Shown: piece after piece, positions 55,801 to 62,552 of the stretch
How the letters are laid out: each line of letters starts with the position of its first letter
Position numbering within the stretch: position 1 is the stretch's first letter
Source of the DNA: a virus
DNA length: 64,000 nt
Virus record (IMG/VR): IMGVR_UViG_3300010885_015247
Coordinates: 16,837-80,836 of that record
Strand: one strand, 5' to 3'
Notes under the pieces: generated by a model
Database searches by the model: none
The model's input: the letters and a program-made list of their open reading frames with translations, nothing else
What the model was told of the DNA's origin: nothing
Translations under genes and position numbers: made by a program

Positions 55801-58287
55801 AATAACATCTTCAGCAATTTGACGAGCTTCTGCTTTATTCTTTGCAGGATAGTTTTCTTCGGCATCTATTCCACGATCAGGAGAGAGTCTAACTGCATCT
55901 GCTGACCAATTTCCGTCTTCGTCTTTTCCATATGAAACAATAGTATTGTTATCTATGTCGTATTCCATACGACCTGTTTCTTTATTCTTTTTAAACTTTA
56001 TTGGATCCTTTTCTTCTACAGGATCATATGCACCATTTAATACTGCTCCGTTGACCTCATCCATATTGTAGTCACGCAACTTGATTGCATCACGAAGGAC
56101 TTCACTCGGAATCTGAACAGTCTGTACTTCATTATTCTCGTCTTCAATACCAAAAGGTGCAGATCCGTTTTCGTCAAAAAGATTTTTAACAGCGCCGTTA
56201 TATGATTCAATTAAATCATCATCTGATAGTTCTGAGTTAGCGAGCTCTAGTGCTTGCTTACGCTCGTCTTCACTAAGAATTCTATCTTGAGGAGGTGTAG
56301 AGCCTTCTGGCCACTCGACAGGTCCATCCTTTGGAAGATACGGGGTGTAGTCACCGTTCTTTTGAAAATCTGCTTTTTCTTCTTCTGTAAGTCCATCAAG
56401 AAGTGCTGGAAGTTTAGATGGTTCTGCATCTTCAGTGATTTCTGGGAGCTCTGCAACAGGAGTTTTCTCTTCTGCAGGTGCTTCTGGCTCTGGAGCTTTT
56501 GTTACTTCATCAAATACTTCGCCAAGCTTCTTTGGCTTACCAATCTTTCCTTCTTTATCTGCTTCACGTTGTGCAGCAAGTGCATCTTCGTTTTCGTTTG
56601 TTCCAAGACGCTTATCGTAGGCTTGAGCAAGTGCAAGTTCTGCATCTCCGCCTTTTTCATCAATTGCTTTAAGGATTGCTTCTGCTGGAACTTCTTGTTC
56701 TCCACCAGTAGGTTCTCCATCTGAATCTGTTCCATCTGGGAATGTTAAACGGCCAAGACCAGTATCGAGTGCATCATCAAGACCTTCAACAAGTTCATCA
56801 CCTTGGAACATATTTGCAAGAGATGCAGGGTCGTCATACTCGGAGACTGATCGGTATGGCGCAGTTGGGTTTGTAATCTCGTATGTATCTTCTGGAACCT
56901 TGTATTTAAACTCTGGTGATGCTCCTGCAGGTGCTTCTGGCTCTGAAAGACGTGCAATCTCTTCTTTCTTAAATTTATCTTGCTGATCTACAAGTGGAGT
57001 TTCGTCCTCTGGAGTGTTGTCATCTTGTGTGATTCGTGCAAGAGGTGTACGACCCTCTTCTTCATCAAGGAATCTTTGATCTGCTTGAATTCTCTGCTGT
57101 GCATCGTTCCAATTCTGTGTATATGCAAAAGGAGTTCCGCCACGACGTGAAACTGCATAGATTGGTTTCTCTGGATCCCAGAACTGCTTACCTGAATCTG
57201 GATCTGTCTCGCCTTGCTTATCAACTGCAGCGTCATCTAAATCACGCTCTGCTCTAAGTTTGTTTGTTTCAGTAAGATCTGCAAGAGCACGCTTATTGTC
57301 GTCAAACTTAACTACATCATAAGCTTGGTCTGTGTACTTAGTTGTTCCCTGCTTGCTTCCTCTCTCATCTTTTTCAAATGAGCTAGGGCTTTCCATAAAT
57401 GTAAGATCTGCTTCATCAATAATTGGATCATCCATATCATCTGCTGATGAGCCAGCAGGTGTGAAGCCATCTTTCTTTGCTGCAGGACTTGGAAGAAAGT
57501 TACTTCCTCTTGCCTGACGGATTGGCATTGCAACGATGCGTCCATCTTCTAATTCAACATCTGCAAGTTGTGGACTAAAGATGTTCTGACCAACTGCACG
57601 ACCTGAAAGCGACTGTGTACTTCCATCACGACGTTTTACCTTGATACCAAGGCCACCAAACATCTCGACCCAGCGGCCGATACGATCACGAAGCTGGAGA
57701 GCAACACGAGCACGCTTTGCAGCAGCAGAGTTTCCTCCGCCATATGCTGCAGTCATCGCCTCTAATGGAACATGACCTTGTGGAAGGTTCTCAAGACGTG
57801 TAATTGCATAAAGTTTTTCTGGAGAGTTAGCTGGAGCAAGCATTGCAGATGCAATAAGTGCTTTAGCATCTTCATTTGTAATGCGTGGATCATCTGTAAC
57901 CCATTGAACGTGTGTGCGAATCATCGCTGAAGCCGTCATAGAGTGTGCACGGGTTGAACGTGGGTGTGTGAGAGGAAGAAGATCGGTATTAAATGCTGTT
58001 AAGCCAACTACCTTGTTGTGTTTTGCGAGTGCGATGTAGTTTGAGAGCTCTGTGAGCGCTTGATGCTTTCGAACCGAAAATGGCAAGCCTTCAGAAGAAT
58101 GTAAAGACCTAGAGATGACACGAAAAGCTGAGCGACGATTAACTCTACGGGTGTTAGTTGTAAATTCATTAGCTGCCTCAATCATTTGTAGTGCTTCACT
58201 TCGAATAATGCGTGCCTGTTGACGAGTACTGAAGGTAGTCTCGCTTTGAGAAAGAACGTGAAGCTGTCTCTTATCTTTCTTAGACAT
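46855..58287 (-). CDS. giant polyvalent protein (exonuclease, helicase, ArdC-like and metallopeptidase domains)
   Basis: 3810 residues, one uninterrupted frame. N-terminal module 1-121 with DLLP (102-105), HPRST (108-112) and MTASA (117-121), like the 325-residue neighbour. A QLRDRIGRW element is at 198-206. Residues 300-1830 are a long acidic region with small beta modules, two of them with GYYPG. About 1835-2020: DEDDh exonuclease (YFDFET, HNAEFD, HDARTD). About 2615-3220: UvrD-like SF1 helicase (AGTGKT, DEAQD, GDGNQSIYGFRG, THQSKG-like AHQSKGL, AITRAQ). About 3262-3540: ArdC-like domain with HELAHSTGH. About 3670-3810: second metallopeptidase (HEIAH). Such polyvalent proteins are known in large phages and plasmids and are thought to be delivered into the host with the DNA. 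Confidence 0.88.
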   Translation of the reverse strand: MSKKDKRQLHVLSQSETTFSTRQQARIIRSEALQMIEAANEFTTNTRRVNRRSAFRVISRSLHSSEGLPFSVRKHQALTELSNYIALAKHNKVVGLTAFNTDLLPLTHPRSTRAHSMTASAMIRTHVQWVTDDPRITNEDAKALIASAMLAPANSPEKLYAITRLENLPQGHVPLEAMTAAYGGGNSAAAKRARVALQLRDRIGRWVEMFGGLGIKVKRRDGSTQSLSGRAVGQNIFSPQLADVELEDGRIVAMPIRQARGSNFLPSPAAKKDGFTPAGSSADDMDDPIIDEADLTFMESPSSFEKDERGSKQGTTKYTDQAYDVVKFDDNKRALADLTETNKLRAERDLDDAAVDKQGETDPDSGKQFWDPEKPIYAVSRRGGTPFAYTQNWNDAQQRIQADQRFLDEEEGRTPLARITQDDNTPEDETPLVDQQDKFKKEEIARLSEPEAPAGASPEFKYKVPEDTYEITNPTAPYRSVSEYDDPASLANMFQGDELVEGLDDALDTGLGRLTFPDGTDSDGEPTGGEQEVPAEAILKAIDEKGGDAELALAQAYDKRLGTNENEDALAAQREADKEGKIGKPKKLGEVFDEVTKAPEPEAPAEEKTPVAELPEITEDAEPSKLPALLDGLTEEEKADFQKNGDYTPYLPKDGPVEWPEGSTPPQDRILSEDERKQALELANSELSDDDLIESYNGAVKNLFDENGSAPFGIEDENNEVQTVQIPSEVLRDAIKLRDYNMDEVNGAVLNGAYDPVEEKDPIKFKKNKETGRMEYDIDNNTIVSYGKDEDGNWSADAVRLSPDRGIDAEENYPAKNKAEARQIAEDVINSYKETQDIIDPDDLPEQPETEEEEPVADTPTSEVPADGKGSKSGKDPIKEGWTADEWLTSVSKDERFHEMLTKNKDFTRLAAFFNDPTFNSPLLSDYQDKEMEGFESGDEVSAIDMGEYGFEPGPSGRVQYALDLLQDPTMSIRGGFKDWQTGERSNENVRNILKAADDQLGLAKEDLDETDVIENKAIDSVRATLAKEIAKLDKQIEKDNKKAEEDAIAPQVSYKLTGDRLDLRSGKKAPFRMQEVKDFLDDNGFDWNPDAKAETKSGMDEASAKKFLRELRDKFGIDLLPREGQPPIDLDSKDESVETRTAPKTPEGEEVAPETKDVAGPEVSKDKTDIADALPDTLPEGWSKDPESATLAKNEDGTILDLVDQPGAKYWFLIGDGLDQTVEFNSPQEAFDYYEKNLKGKPAPEFPEGTPADTTPTEDVKEPKVKIKEATFDPENPASQEYAKETLKQLVEDRKIANEAIKNAEANGLTPEEFDALVEMRDEMNEKIDQIVNEVPTDALTSDNDISRAKKEKDEEPEDQDTKEDPTSKKSKRELKKEAKRRKELILKMIFTEFGPGALELENPDRSTIKAFTDILDSLTTEELEEIGRRLNEELGWNFFRSKKGPSKPGDVTVESEGTPSDQTKPEADIVDAEVVPDSPEVKEDPTTTESEQTSSATNESDIEDAVVVTNPRIATAKTTDLKPGDVMTKDFFTVTNVEEGFEKKRNGEMVPASRVSGYYPGGVEQSSKLWADDVLFDVYRDVTPPAKGDLPELNQPKMGDYGKLTKVNGDWELKDPAEQKQFEQDMEKYQEQLSTQKALWNAPEVEPTVKEFTPENTLHVVNALGRDLKPNDIAFRRDENGELSEFFVIEEVLPGTVMVPRADGKPAEEKVQIRGYYPGHESQVKSWKTGTSVEVLRGEKAEKIPAKGDKPAIDSIEPGTLKGQAYKDKNAEIAALRKEAGKAYTPDLTASEIPAVLVEKPNSYNRGNRPAFFGKAAELANLKDGKAISDALKGKRVVYFDFETVGTGKFDNDNPDAPIQVAASVWEGGEKVGEINLFINPGEPLGDYYYKTDADGNKVLDPEKLLSFDGQTVDDAFLATQPSIEDQLRAFAEFAGQDAIFVAHNAEFDTNTFEKWAKKFGIDYNMDGVIDTLELAKSMTPKGNKLGQVAKRYGIEKTDEEWHDARTDSEVLPAILEGLLGDMKPDNREFDAATRLAEFEAKRSSYNEKLEAFKKQEAELAMAEAVKRGMSGEQVSVDEMLGKTKTTSTFGPEGSTDSAEEYAYESIFGGKINDTWIEDDENTFVVDEGAATVGDIKIGDFVPAEGGGYHEVVDLIADPEDPNGTIVVRKIVSSGELYSTRVTEKKSPGIGWSNGKVLKGTLRRRNELAGKTPAEVKALASKPVVVAPEPKTKDKTPTPKGKKSITPEETQSVVSDAIETITSGAKSDATVEEAVKGLPLDDTVKSVVLADRPDASINHLSADGVALKVGDRVRGTKHGRMGEVRALLTTYGPRGYKNYVKVKFDDAEKRENISAGSLQIINPDDGGGFFTDPTPPATGEPVNPNETPKSTEELTSLLTGDVTDNTPAVEVPEEPVVMDAEERSRVWKENEEKRMKYALDLNYRQVSPEALEALTAAVQDISQYDKGHQRSVTGFMPNLSTGAPLERKFTFVKPSKKDLERREDMEADDIIVMIGPNNTEAIIKSDGKILYFDNPAAPNWNFSVRSPDLYTAIEKQDEFTLPLGEKPNLQKMGMISLDQEFPEDATGSPDETPDPDFVSDSEDAEPKGIKPTKQQQAVIDAVVAGKDVIVQALAGTGKTSTLKMAAKAVAEKDPDKTILYIAFNKAVAAELNADPDKPSNMIARTNTQVAWHHSPTWMQKRSFDKTSIGLPTEVADHLEIGPVKVVEIKKDGTKVEANLSSREVVAVVRQAVTAFAQSADEKIMPQHFTDNFVDIPEVFIDYANRWWDDISSPKGRLSMNQSFPEKYVQLNGIDVTMSPDSESTSPDKVIPAADIIFFDEAQDINDVAGDWVRKQNVQKVFVGDGNQSIYGFRGAKDQLDTLEGAEKLQINESFRFGPNIAAPANRFLAVAGKPEKVIGAGKDQGKVVESLDEMPDPDAVLVRTNGGGFKAMLEYLEQGKIVGISQSTKTRLEEVIDTTSWLMGGKKGSKPAKYNAEIGMYDSWEELSTAVREGKARPVKAFYDLVTQNGMQSIREILDRVVVEREETAESKIALKNYKPLTLDKVEDGSTGKLDSSVTYTIEGDDVVLTGFFKYNNEKLKEAGFKARKDADGNWAKDRRITIEDDLKKVDKLNQLKKILEGVIEPVKADVVITTAHQSKGLQWNKVRIYDDFWGPKFNKETGEIDMPAPEELRLAYVAITRAQKEVYLGPLSWVNDYTSEEDEQAIAPSFTLQAMSKIETDPVPVTPEEFDNEVQETAKKIDPATQKIADAIIEALENGTAPWRKPWTGGGFLPTSIATGKMYEGTNVLVLWAAQERNGWSDNRWLTYKQAEKLGGNIKRGEKATSIIHWTPKFKDVKQPDGTTEKVFVYTPPKIINVFNVEQAEGINLPPLVKGEPVPVSQGEQTLLDTYKDRPEIFYKSQDSAYYSPVTDTIHLPLREQFGAEQDIFETIVHELAHSTGHTSRVNRKDLTDNYGTHKASRGEEELIAEISVALVAARLGVEIDFGNVASYAKSWLGALKNDPQMIIKAAKQAQKAVDHMLGKQEEPAKVDEEGNPVEPVGEGVGSEGKTGDQIAEDAGLKPETAPEANVGEEGTTGEELAATAKTPKNIDPNVTAEKIKYGSKMHTVWNDVTYDPERKSDWRIEGGSGVMFKRIMEDQEVISDEAEVGKYITDMLVKYGYGDRVFNLSMANSDKFFAENPEHNDVEAAVSRGTTESLPDSHPFKDKDLPVVLVRSRGTTKVALLHEIAHLMEANWKNPNGDGGHNSVWYATWVALLRSEGFTKQANILEMAIGKLDEGDTGVINP

Positions 58288-59257
58288 TGTCTTCTCCCTC
58301 TTTAGGCAGTAGATCTGAATCTAAGCTTTCATAACCTAGTGAAGCAAAGTTAGATGCTCTTTTAAAAGGATTTTCGTTGTTACGAACTCCACGAAGCCAA
58401 GATGCACGAACTGCATGCTCTGCTTCATAACCAAACCCAGAGAACTCGGCTAAAGAAAGAATAGCGTGCTCTGGAGAGTCGTAGTCTTCTTCATTTCTAA
58501 GTTCTACAGTAAGCTCTTGTTCGAAACGATAGTTCTCTGCAAGCTCTTGAAGCTCTTCTACTGTTTGAACTTCTCTTCCGAGTTTTTCGCCTTCGAGAAT
58601 TCCGACATCAACGACCCCATCTGGGATAACCGCGAAACGACACTTCCCCTCGTCCTCGACTTCGGTTTCGATGATTCTGCACGAGCCATTACCCATGTAT
58701 AGAACACATGAAGAGCACTTGACTCCGATTCCCTTGTATTCATTTTTTTCTGCGGGGGTGTATCCTGCCCAGATTCCTGTTGCATCTTCATTAAACTTTC
58801 CGTACTTATCGGCAATTTCAATAAGTGCTTCTGCTAGGTCCGCTTCTTCTGGGACTAACCCAGCTGAAGCAGTGATTGAGTTGCTTTTCTTTGTTGAACG
58901 AGGGTGCTTTGCTGGAAGTAAGTCATTGTCTGACTTGTATGCTGAGTTTGCTGGCTTCCCAGACTTCAACATCTTAAGAAAAGCATTAACACGAGCCATG
59001 GCCCAACCATTGCGAGTCATTCCTGGCCGATGTGATACCGAGTATGCACCAGCACCACGGCGATAAACTGCTTTAAGCATTCCTAGAGTTGCACGACGGC
59101 CTTCTCTTGCTTTTTCGTTGTGAGTTGTTACTTTTTCTTGCAGAGATTTCTCTACTGCTTTAGAAAAAACTACTTTACGAGATCCTGATGCAGATCCTTT
59201 AGAGTTTTTCTTAGAACCTTTAATTTGATCTTTCTTAGGAGCCTTAGCGTCAGACAT
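58280..59257 (-). CDS. head-associated protein with N-terminal module shared with the giant protein
   Basis: 325 residues from ATG 59257 behind GAGGGAAC; longer starts lie inside the portal gene. A Lys/Ser-rich N-terminus is followed by VYRRGAGAYSVSHRPGM and WAMARVNAFLKML (64-96), DLLP (112-115), HPRST (118-122) and ITASA (128-132). The DLLP..HPRST...TASA block recurs at the same place in the giant protein. A four-Cys module (C181, C184, C193, C206) may bind metal. Probably packaged in the head; the N-terminal part may be a capsid-targeting segment removed at TASA. Overlaps both neighbours by 8 bp. Confidence 0.75.
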   Translation of the reverse strand: MSDAKAPKKDQIKGSKKNSKGSASGSRKVVFSKAVEKSLQEKVTTHNEKAREGRRATLGMLKAVYRRGAGAYSVSHRPGMTRNGWAMARVNAFLKMLKSGKPANSAYKSDNDLLPAKHPRSTKKSNSITASAGLVPEEADLAEALIEIADKYGKFNEDATGIWAGYTPAEKNEYKGIGVKCSSCVLYMGNGSCRIIETEVEDEGKCRFAVIPDGVVDVGILEGEKLGREVQTVEELQELAENYRFEQELTVELRNEEDYDSPEHAILSLAEFSGFGYEAEHAVRASWLRGVRNNENPFKRASNFASLGYESLDSDLLPKEGEDNV

Positions 59258-61013
59258 TCTCTGTTCCCTCAGGTGCTGTCTCTGCATCTGGGGATTCGGC
59301 AACGTTTCCTGTTGCTTCTGCACCTGCAGATGCTTGCTGAAGTGCTTGCTCAACCTCTGGAGGTAGTGGGGCAACGGAAGCTGCTTGTTGTGCACTGCGA
59401 ATTGCATTCATAACATCTGGTGCAACTGCTCCGAGCATTGCTTCTGTAAGTTCTGGTGTAAGGGCTCCACGCTCTGAGAGCATGCGGATTGCCATCTCTG
59501 TTGGAGTTGGTGCATCTTGGTCTGAGAAGCCGTGAGCACGACGCCATGTGTCGTAAGAAATTGCGCCACGATCAAATCCTGAGTCAGCATCTGCTGCACG
59601 GTCATTGCGAGTTGCAATTGCTGATGGGTCATACCAAACTACAATGCGGTTTACATCTGTATCCGTAAATCCACTTGCAATAAGGTATGGACGAAGATAA
59701 ACAACAGTAAGTGCATCTGCAATAAGCAACATCATTGGTTCGATGTGTGACTTGTAAAGAGTTTCATCAATTTGAAGTGCATTTGAGTACTTAACATTTG
59801 CAAGACCAGTTACAACATCCTTTGGAACATCTAGTCCCTGAAGGATTCGCTCTAGTACGCGATCAGAACGCTCAGCTAACGCTGGGTCGAATGAACGCTC
59901 GAACTTAAATTGCTTAATCTTGTCGCCAAGTTCTGCAGGGCCACGAATGATAAGAGGAACAACTGCTGATGCGGACTCTTCGTCACGGATCGGAGTTGTC
60001 ATTGCATCCATTAACTGCTCTTCGAACTCATCTTCTGCCTCTTCAGCAGTAAAGCCAGCACCGATGCCGTCTTCAGAGTCGTATGGATAGTCTGGATCCG
60101 CTTGAGCAGCAACAGAAAGACCATCAGGTAAATAAAGGGCACCAGCATTAAGGCGAGAGCGAGCAGTTGCACGGAATGTCCTGTTCAATAGTAGGAGTTC
60201 AGCGCAGAGATCGAGAAGACCACGCAGTGATGAATCTGCTTCATCTGAGTAACGAGGATGTGAACGCCAGATGCGTCCTACGAATGCATTCTTTGAAAGC
60301 TTTGTAGATAAACCATTATTAGATTGCTGTCCAGCAGCACCTTGCTCACGACGACCAATAACATTGAATCCTCCTCGAGGATCAGTTGTTACTTCATCAA
60401 CAGAACGAATATCCCAAGACTCGGGTAAACCAGCTCCAGCTCTAGCTGGCATTTGAACGAGGTAGCATTCGCCAGTAACCGATAAGTTAAGTGCTGCATC
60501 TTTAAGTAAACCTGCCTGTCCTCCGTATGCGGAATTTAAACGATCAAGTGCACGCTCTGCTGCTTGAGCTAAACGATCATCAACTCTGTCTGAGTTGCGA
60601 ACAGATACTGGAGACTCTGCTGGATCATCAATAACTGCTGCATAAATTCTAATTCGTGAAACTACTGATGCAACTAAGTTGAATGCATATTTAACTTCAC
60701 CTATTGCGTCGTAATATTCCCAAGCTTCTGCTTGCCACGCACTCGACCCTGCTGAGCGACGAGCTCTAAACTGCTCGTATTCACCTTTGTCATTAATCTT
60801 TAACTGAGCGGCCGCTGCAGTAAGAGAACGAGGTGTCGAGTAGCTAACTGATTGAGCTTGATTTGTTGTAAAGATAGATGAGATAGATGTAGGAGTTGGA
60901 GGTGAGGCAATTATTTGAGTTGATCTAGAGAATGTTGATCTTGTTCTTTTAGTAGCAGCATTTTTAGGCGCAGGAGTCGGCTCGACTGATTCGTCGTTGG
61001 TAAAAATTCCCAT
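59250..61013 (-). CDS. portal protein
   Basis: 587 residues. The core pattern of siphovirus portals is present: AWQAEAWEYYDAIGEVKYAF, LLKDAALNLSVTGECYLVQM, WDIRSVDEVTTDPRGG, the tunnel/wing region (LLDLCAELLLLNRTFRATARSR) and LERILQGLDVPKDVVTGLA. The first 60 residues are Pro/Ser/Thr-rich and disordered, ending in LTAAA (64-68), the same type of motif found in other head proteins. The Ala/Glu-rich C-terminus is typical. Starts the head gene block. Confidence 0.93.
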   Translation of the reverse strand: MGIFTNDESVEPTPAPKNAATKRTRSTFSRSTQIIASPPTPTSISSIFTTNQAQSVSYSTPRSLTAAAAQLKINDKGEYEQFRARRSAGSSAWQAEAWEYYDAIGEVKYAFNLVASVVSRIRIYAAVIDDPAESPVSVRNSDRVDDRLAQAAERALDRLNSAYGGQAGLLKDAALNLSVTGECYLVQMPARAGAGLPESWDIRSVDEVTTDPRGGFNVIGRREQGAAGQQSNNGLSTKLSKNAFVGRIWRSHPRYSDEADSSLRGLLDLCAELLLLNRTFRATARSRLNAGALYLPDGLSVAAQADPDYPYDSEDGIGAGFTAEEAEDEFEEQLMDAMTTPIRDEESASAVVPLIIRGPAELGDKIKQFKFERSFDPALAERSDRVLERILQGLDVPKDVVTGLANVKYSNALQIDETLYKSHIEPMMLLIADALTVVYLRPYLIASGFTDTDVNRIVVWYDPSAIATRNDRAADADSGFDRGAISYDTWRRAHGFSDQDAPTPTEMAIRMLSERGALTPELTEAMLGAVAPDVMNAIRSAQQAASVAPLPPEVEQALQQASAGAEATGNVAESPDAETAPEGTENV

Positions 61014-61053
61014 TCTTACTCCTCGTCAATTCTGCTGCGGAACATGAGGGCTG

Positions 61054-61350
61054 TCACTTATCCTCATATGCGGTCAACAATCCTGCAATAGCAGACAACG
61101 CTGAAATGGTTGCAACTATGTAGGTTACTTCAGGGATAATGATAGCGGATACTAGAAAACCTGATCCTACCCAAACGGAGGTGCACCATTCGCAGGTCAG
61201 CAAATATCCGATAAAAGATTTCTCTGGCGGACACTTCTTCCAGATCCAATTACGAATCGGATTGAAAAGGGTATCTCTAGTAAAGAAGCGAGTTCCACGA
61301 TATGTGGCAAGAGCTAGGAGGATGAATTGCCAAGTTGAGATCTGACTCAT
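61054..61350 (-). CDS. DUF1360-like membrane protein
   Basis: 98 residues from ATG 61350, which overlaps the previous stop (ATGA). The pattern ALATYRGTRFFTRDTLF, KSFIGYLLTCEWCTSVWVG (CxxC before a Trp-Val-Gly) and two hydrophobic segments (WVGSGFLVSAIIIP, ATISALSAIAGLLTAY) matches the DUF1360 family, common in actinobacteria and their phages. Role unknown; possibly membrane-associated lysis or cell-envelope function. Located just upstream of the portal. Confidence 0.8.
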   Translation of the reverse strand: MSQISTWQFILLALATYRGTRFFTRDTLFNPIRNWIWKKCPPEKSFIGYLLTCEWCTSVWVGSGFLVSAIIIPEVTYIVATISALSAIAGLLTAYEDK

Positions 61351-61715
61351 TCGACTGGATCCGATGTCGAGAATACTGAACTGTTCTGCCCATAAGGGTT
61401 CCAAGTGCGTAAGCGTGATCCACAACCGCAATTCTCATCCTTGGTAAAGGCGATGACCTTACCTGTGTCGGTTTTAATCGTGTTGGTCTTCCCATTTACT
61501 AAGCGAGATGTAAAACCCTCTCTAAAGACCAACTTAGGGCCTTCTGGAGAGTCTTGAGCAATAAGTATGTTGTTTCCTAGCAGCACTACTCGAACTCGGT
61601 CGATCTTACGAGTTCCTTCTGGGCTAGGACCACTTGTAGCAAGCTCGGAGAGAGATACAGAGTTGGGTGGGGCAATCCAAGCGACCGCTGGAAAGACATC
61701 TGCGAGAGAACGCAT
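61347..61715 (-). CDS. hypothetical protein of the head operon
   Basis: 122 residues, AGGAGAC before the ATG. Beta-rich with a C-terminal Cys pair (NCGCGSR). ATGA junction with the DUF1360-like gene. Similar small genes often lie between terminase and portal in actinophages. No function readable. Confidence 0.65.
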   Translation of the reverse strand: MRSLADVFPAVAWIAPPNSVSLSELATSGPSPEGTRKIDRVRVVLLGNNILIAQDSPEGPKLVFREGFTSRLVNGKTNTIKTDTGKVIAFTKDENCGCGSRLRTWNPYGQNSSVFSTSDPVE

Positions 61716-61717
61716 AA

Positions 61718-62059
61718 CTAGTCTCCTATGTTTGTGTATTCGGTAGGTATGTAAAACTCATCCCAGCCGAGATAAGACTTAGCTAGAGGCAACGGAACTA
61801 GTATAGGGGTTTGTCTTGAAGTTGCGCCTATCAATGAATCGATATCTTCTGGACTCTTAACAACCTTAAACTTCTTCCAAGCATGGTGAGAGATTAGATG
61901 AGAGATTGGGAAAGCCATTGGATAAGCGGATCTAGGGCTAGTCATAGTCTCAAGACGGCGTGAGTGAGGACGTTTAGAGATTTTAGGGTTGCTCCAAATA
62001 ACTACTGCAAGATCTTCTTCGCTGTAAGTTCCAGATGCTGTTGCATATGTTCTACCCAT
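61718..62059 (-). CDS. hypothetical protein of the head operon
   Basis: 113 residues; the ATG overlaps the last 8 bp of the HTH gene (ATGGGTAG), so it is coupled. Basic, with SKRPHSRRLETMTSPRSAYP and a His-rich centre (FPISHLISHHAWKKF). No motif assigned. Confidence 0.6.
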   Translation of the reverse strand: MGRTYATASGTYSEEDLAVVIWSNPKISKRPHSRRLETMTSPRSAYPMAFPISHLISHHAWKKFKVVKSPEDIDSLIGATSRQTPILVPLPLAKSYLGWDEFYIPTEYTNIGD

Positions 62060-62552
62060 TACTCAACCGCCGTGCCATAGCTCGGTAGGTGACACCAGCG
62101 GCCTCTGCTATAGCTGCGGTAGGGACCCCACGGCCGCGAAGTTGCTGAGCAAGCTCAGTCAACTCTCTGTTGGCAACTGCCAGTGGGCTAGTGGGAGAAG
62201 TCTTGGCACGATAGCGCTTTGATAGGGCCGAAAGCTCTTGGAGTTTAATTCTCAACTCGGTAGGGACCCCAGGAGATACGGATCTTAGGCGAGGGGCATT
62301 CTTGGTAGGAACGGAAGTTGTAAGAGATTTTGGAGGAGGTAGAGGGACAGCTCTGAACTGTTTTGTATCTTCTGCTCTACGGACCCAGAAGTGAATCGTC
62401 GTCTTAGGACGCTTTGGGTTGAGGGAGTCTCCAATAATTGCAAGGGACCAACCAGCTTTCCACAGCGCTCTCAGGCGTGCTTCCATCTCAGCTCGAGTAA
62501 GGGAGGAGACATAGGTAACTTCATCTATAGGAAGTTTTGGCTGGTTAATCAT
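62052..62552 (-). CDS. helix-turn-helix protein, possible small terminase or regulator
   Basis: 166 residues, ATG 7 nt after a TAGAAT box with no ribosome site, suggesting a leaderless message. Two HTH-like segments: residues about 20-55 (AEMEARLRALWKAGWSLAIIG, then a TTIHFWVRR recognition-type helix) and the C-terminus (LRGRGVPTAAIAEAAGVTYRAMARRL). Two DNA-binding segments and the position upstream of the portal gene would suit a small terminase subunit; a transcription regulator is the alternative. No large terminase is in the window. Confidence 0.7.
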   Translation of the reverse strand: MINQPKLPIDEVTYVSSLTRAEMEARLRALWKAGWSLAIIGDSLNPKRPKTTIHFWVRRAEDTKQFRAVPLPPPKSLTTSVPTKNAPRLRSVSPGVPTELRIKLQELSALSKRYRAKTSPTSPLAVANRELTELAQQLRGRGVPTAAIAEAAGVTYRAMARRLSNG

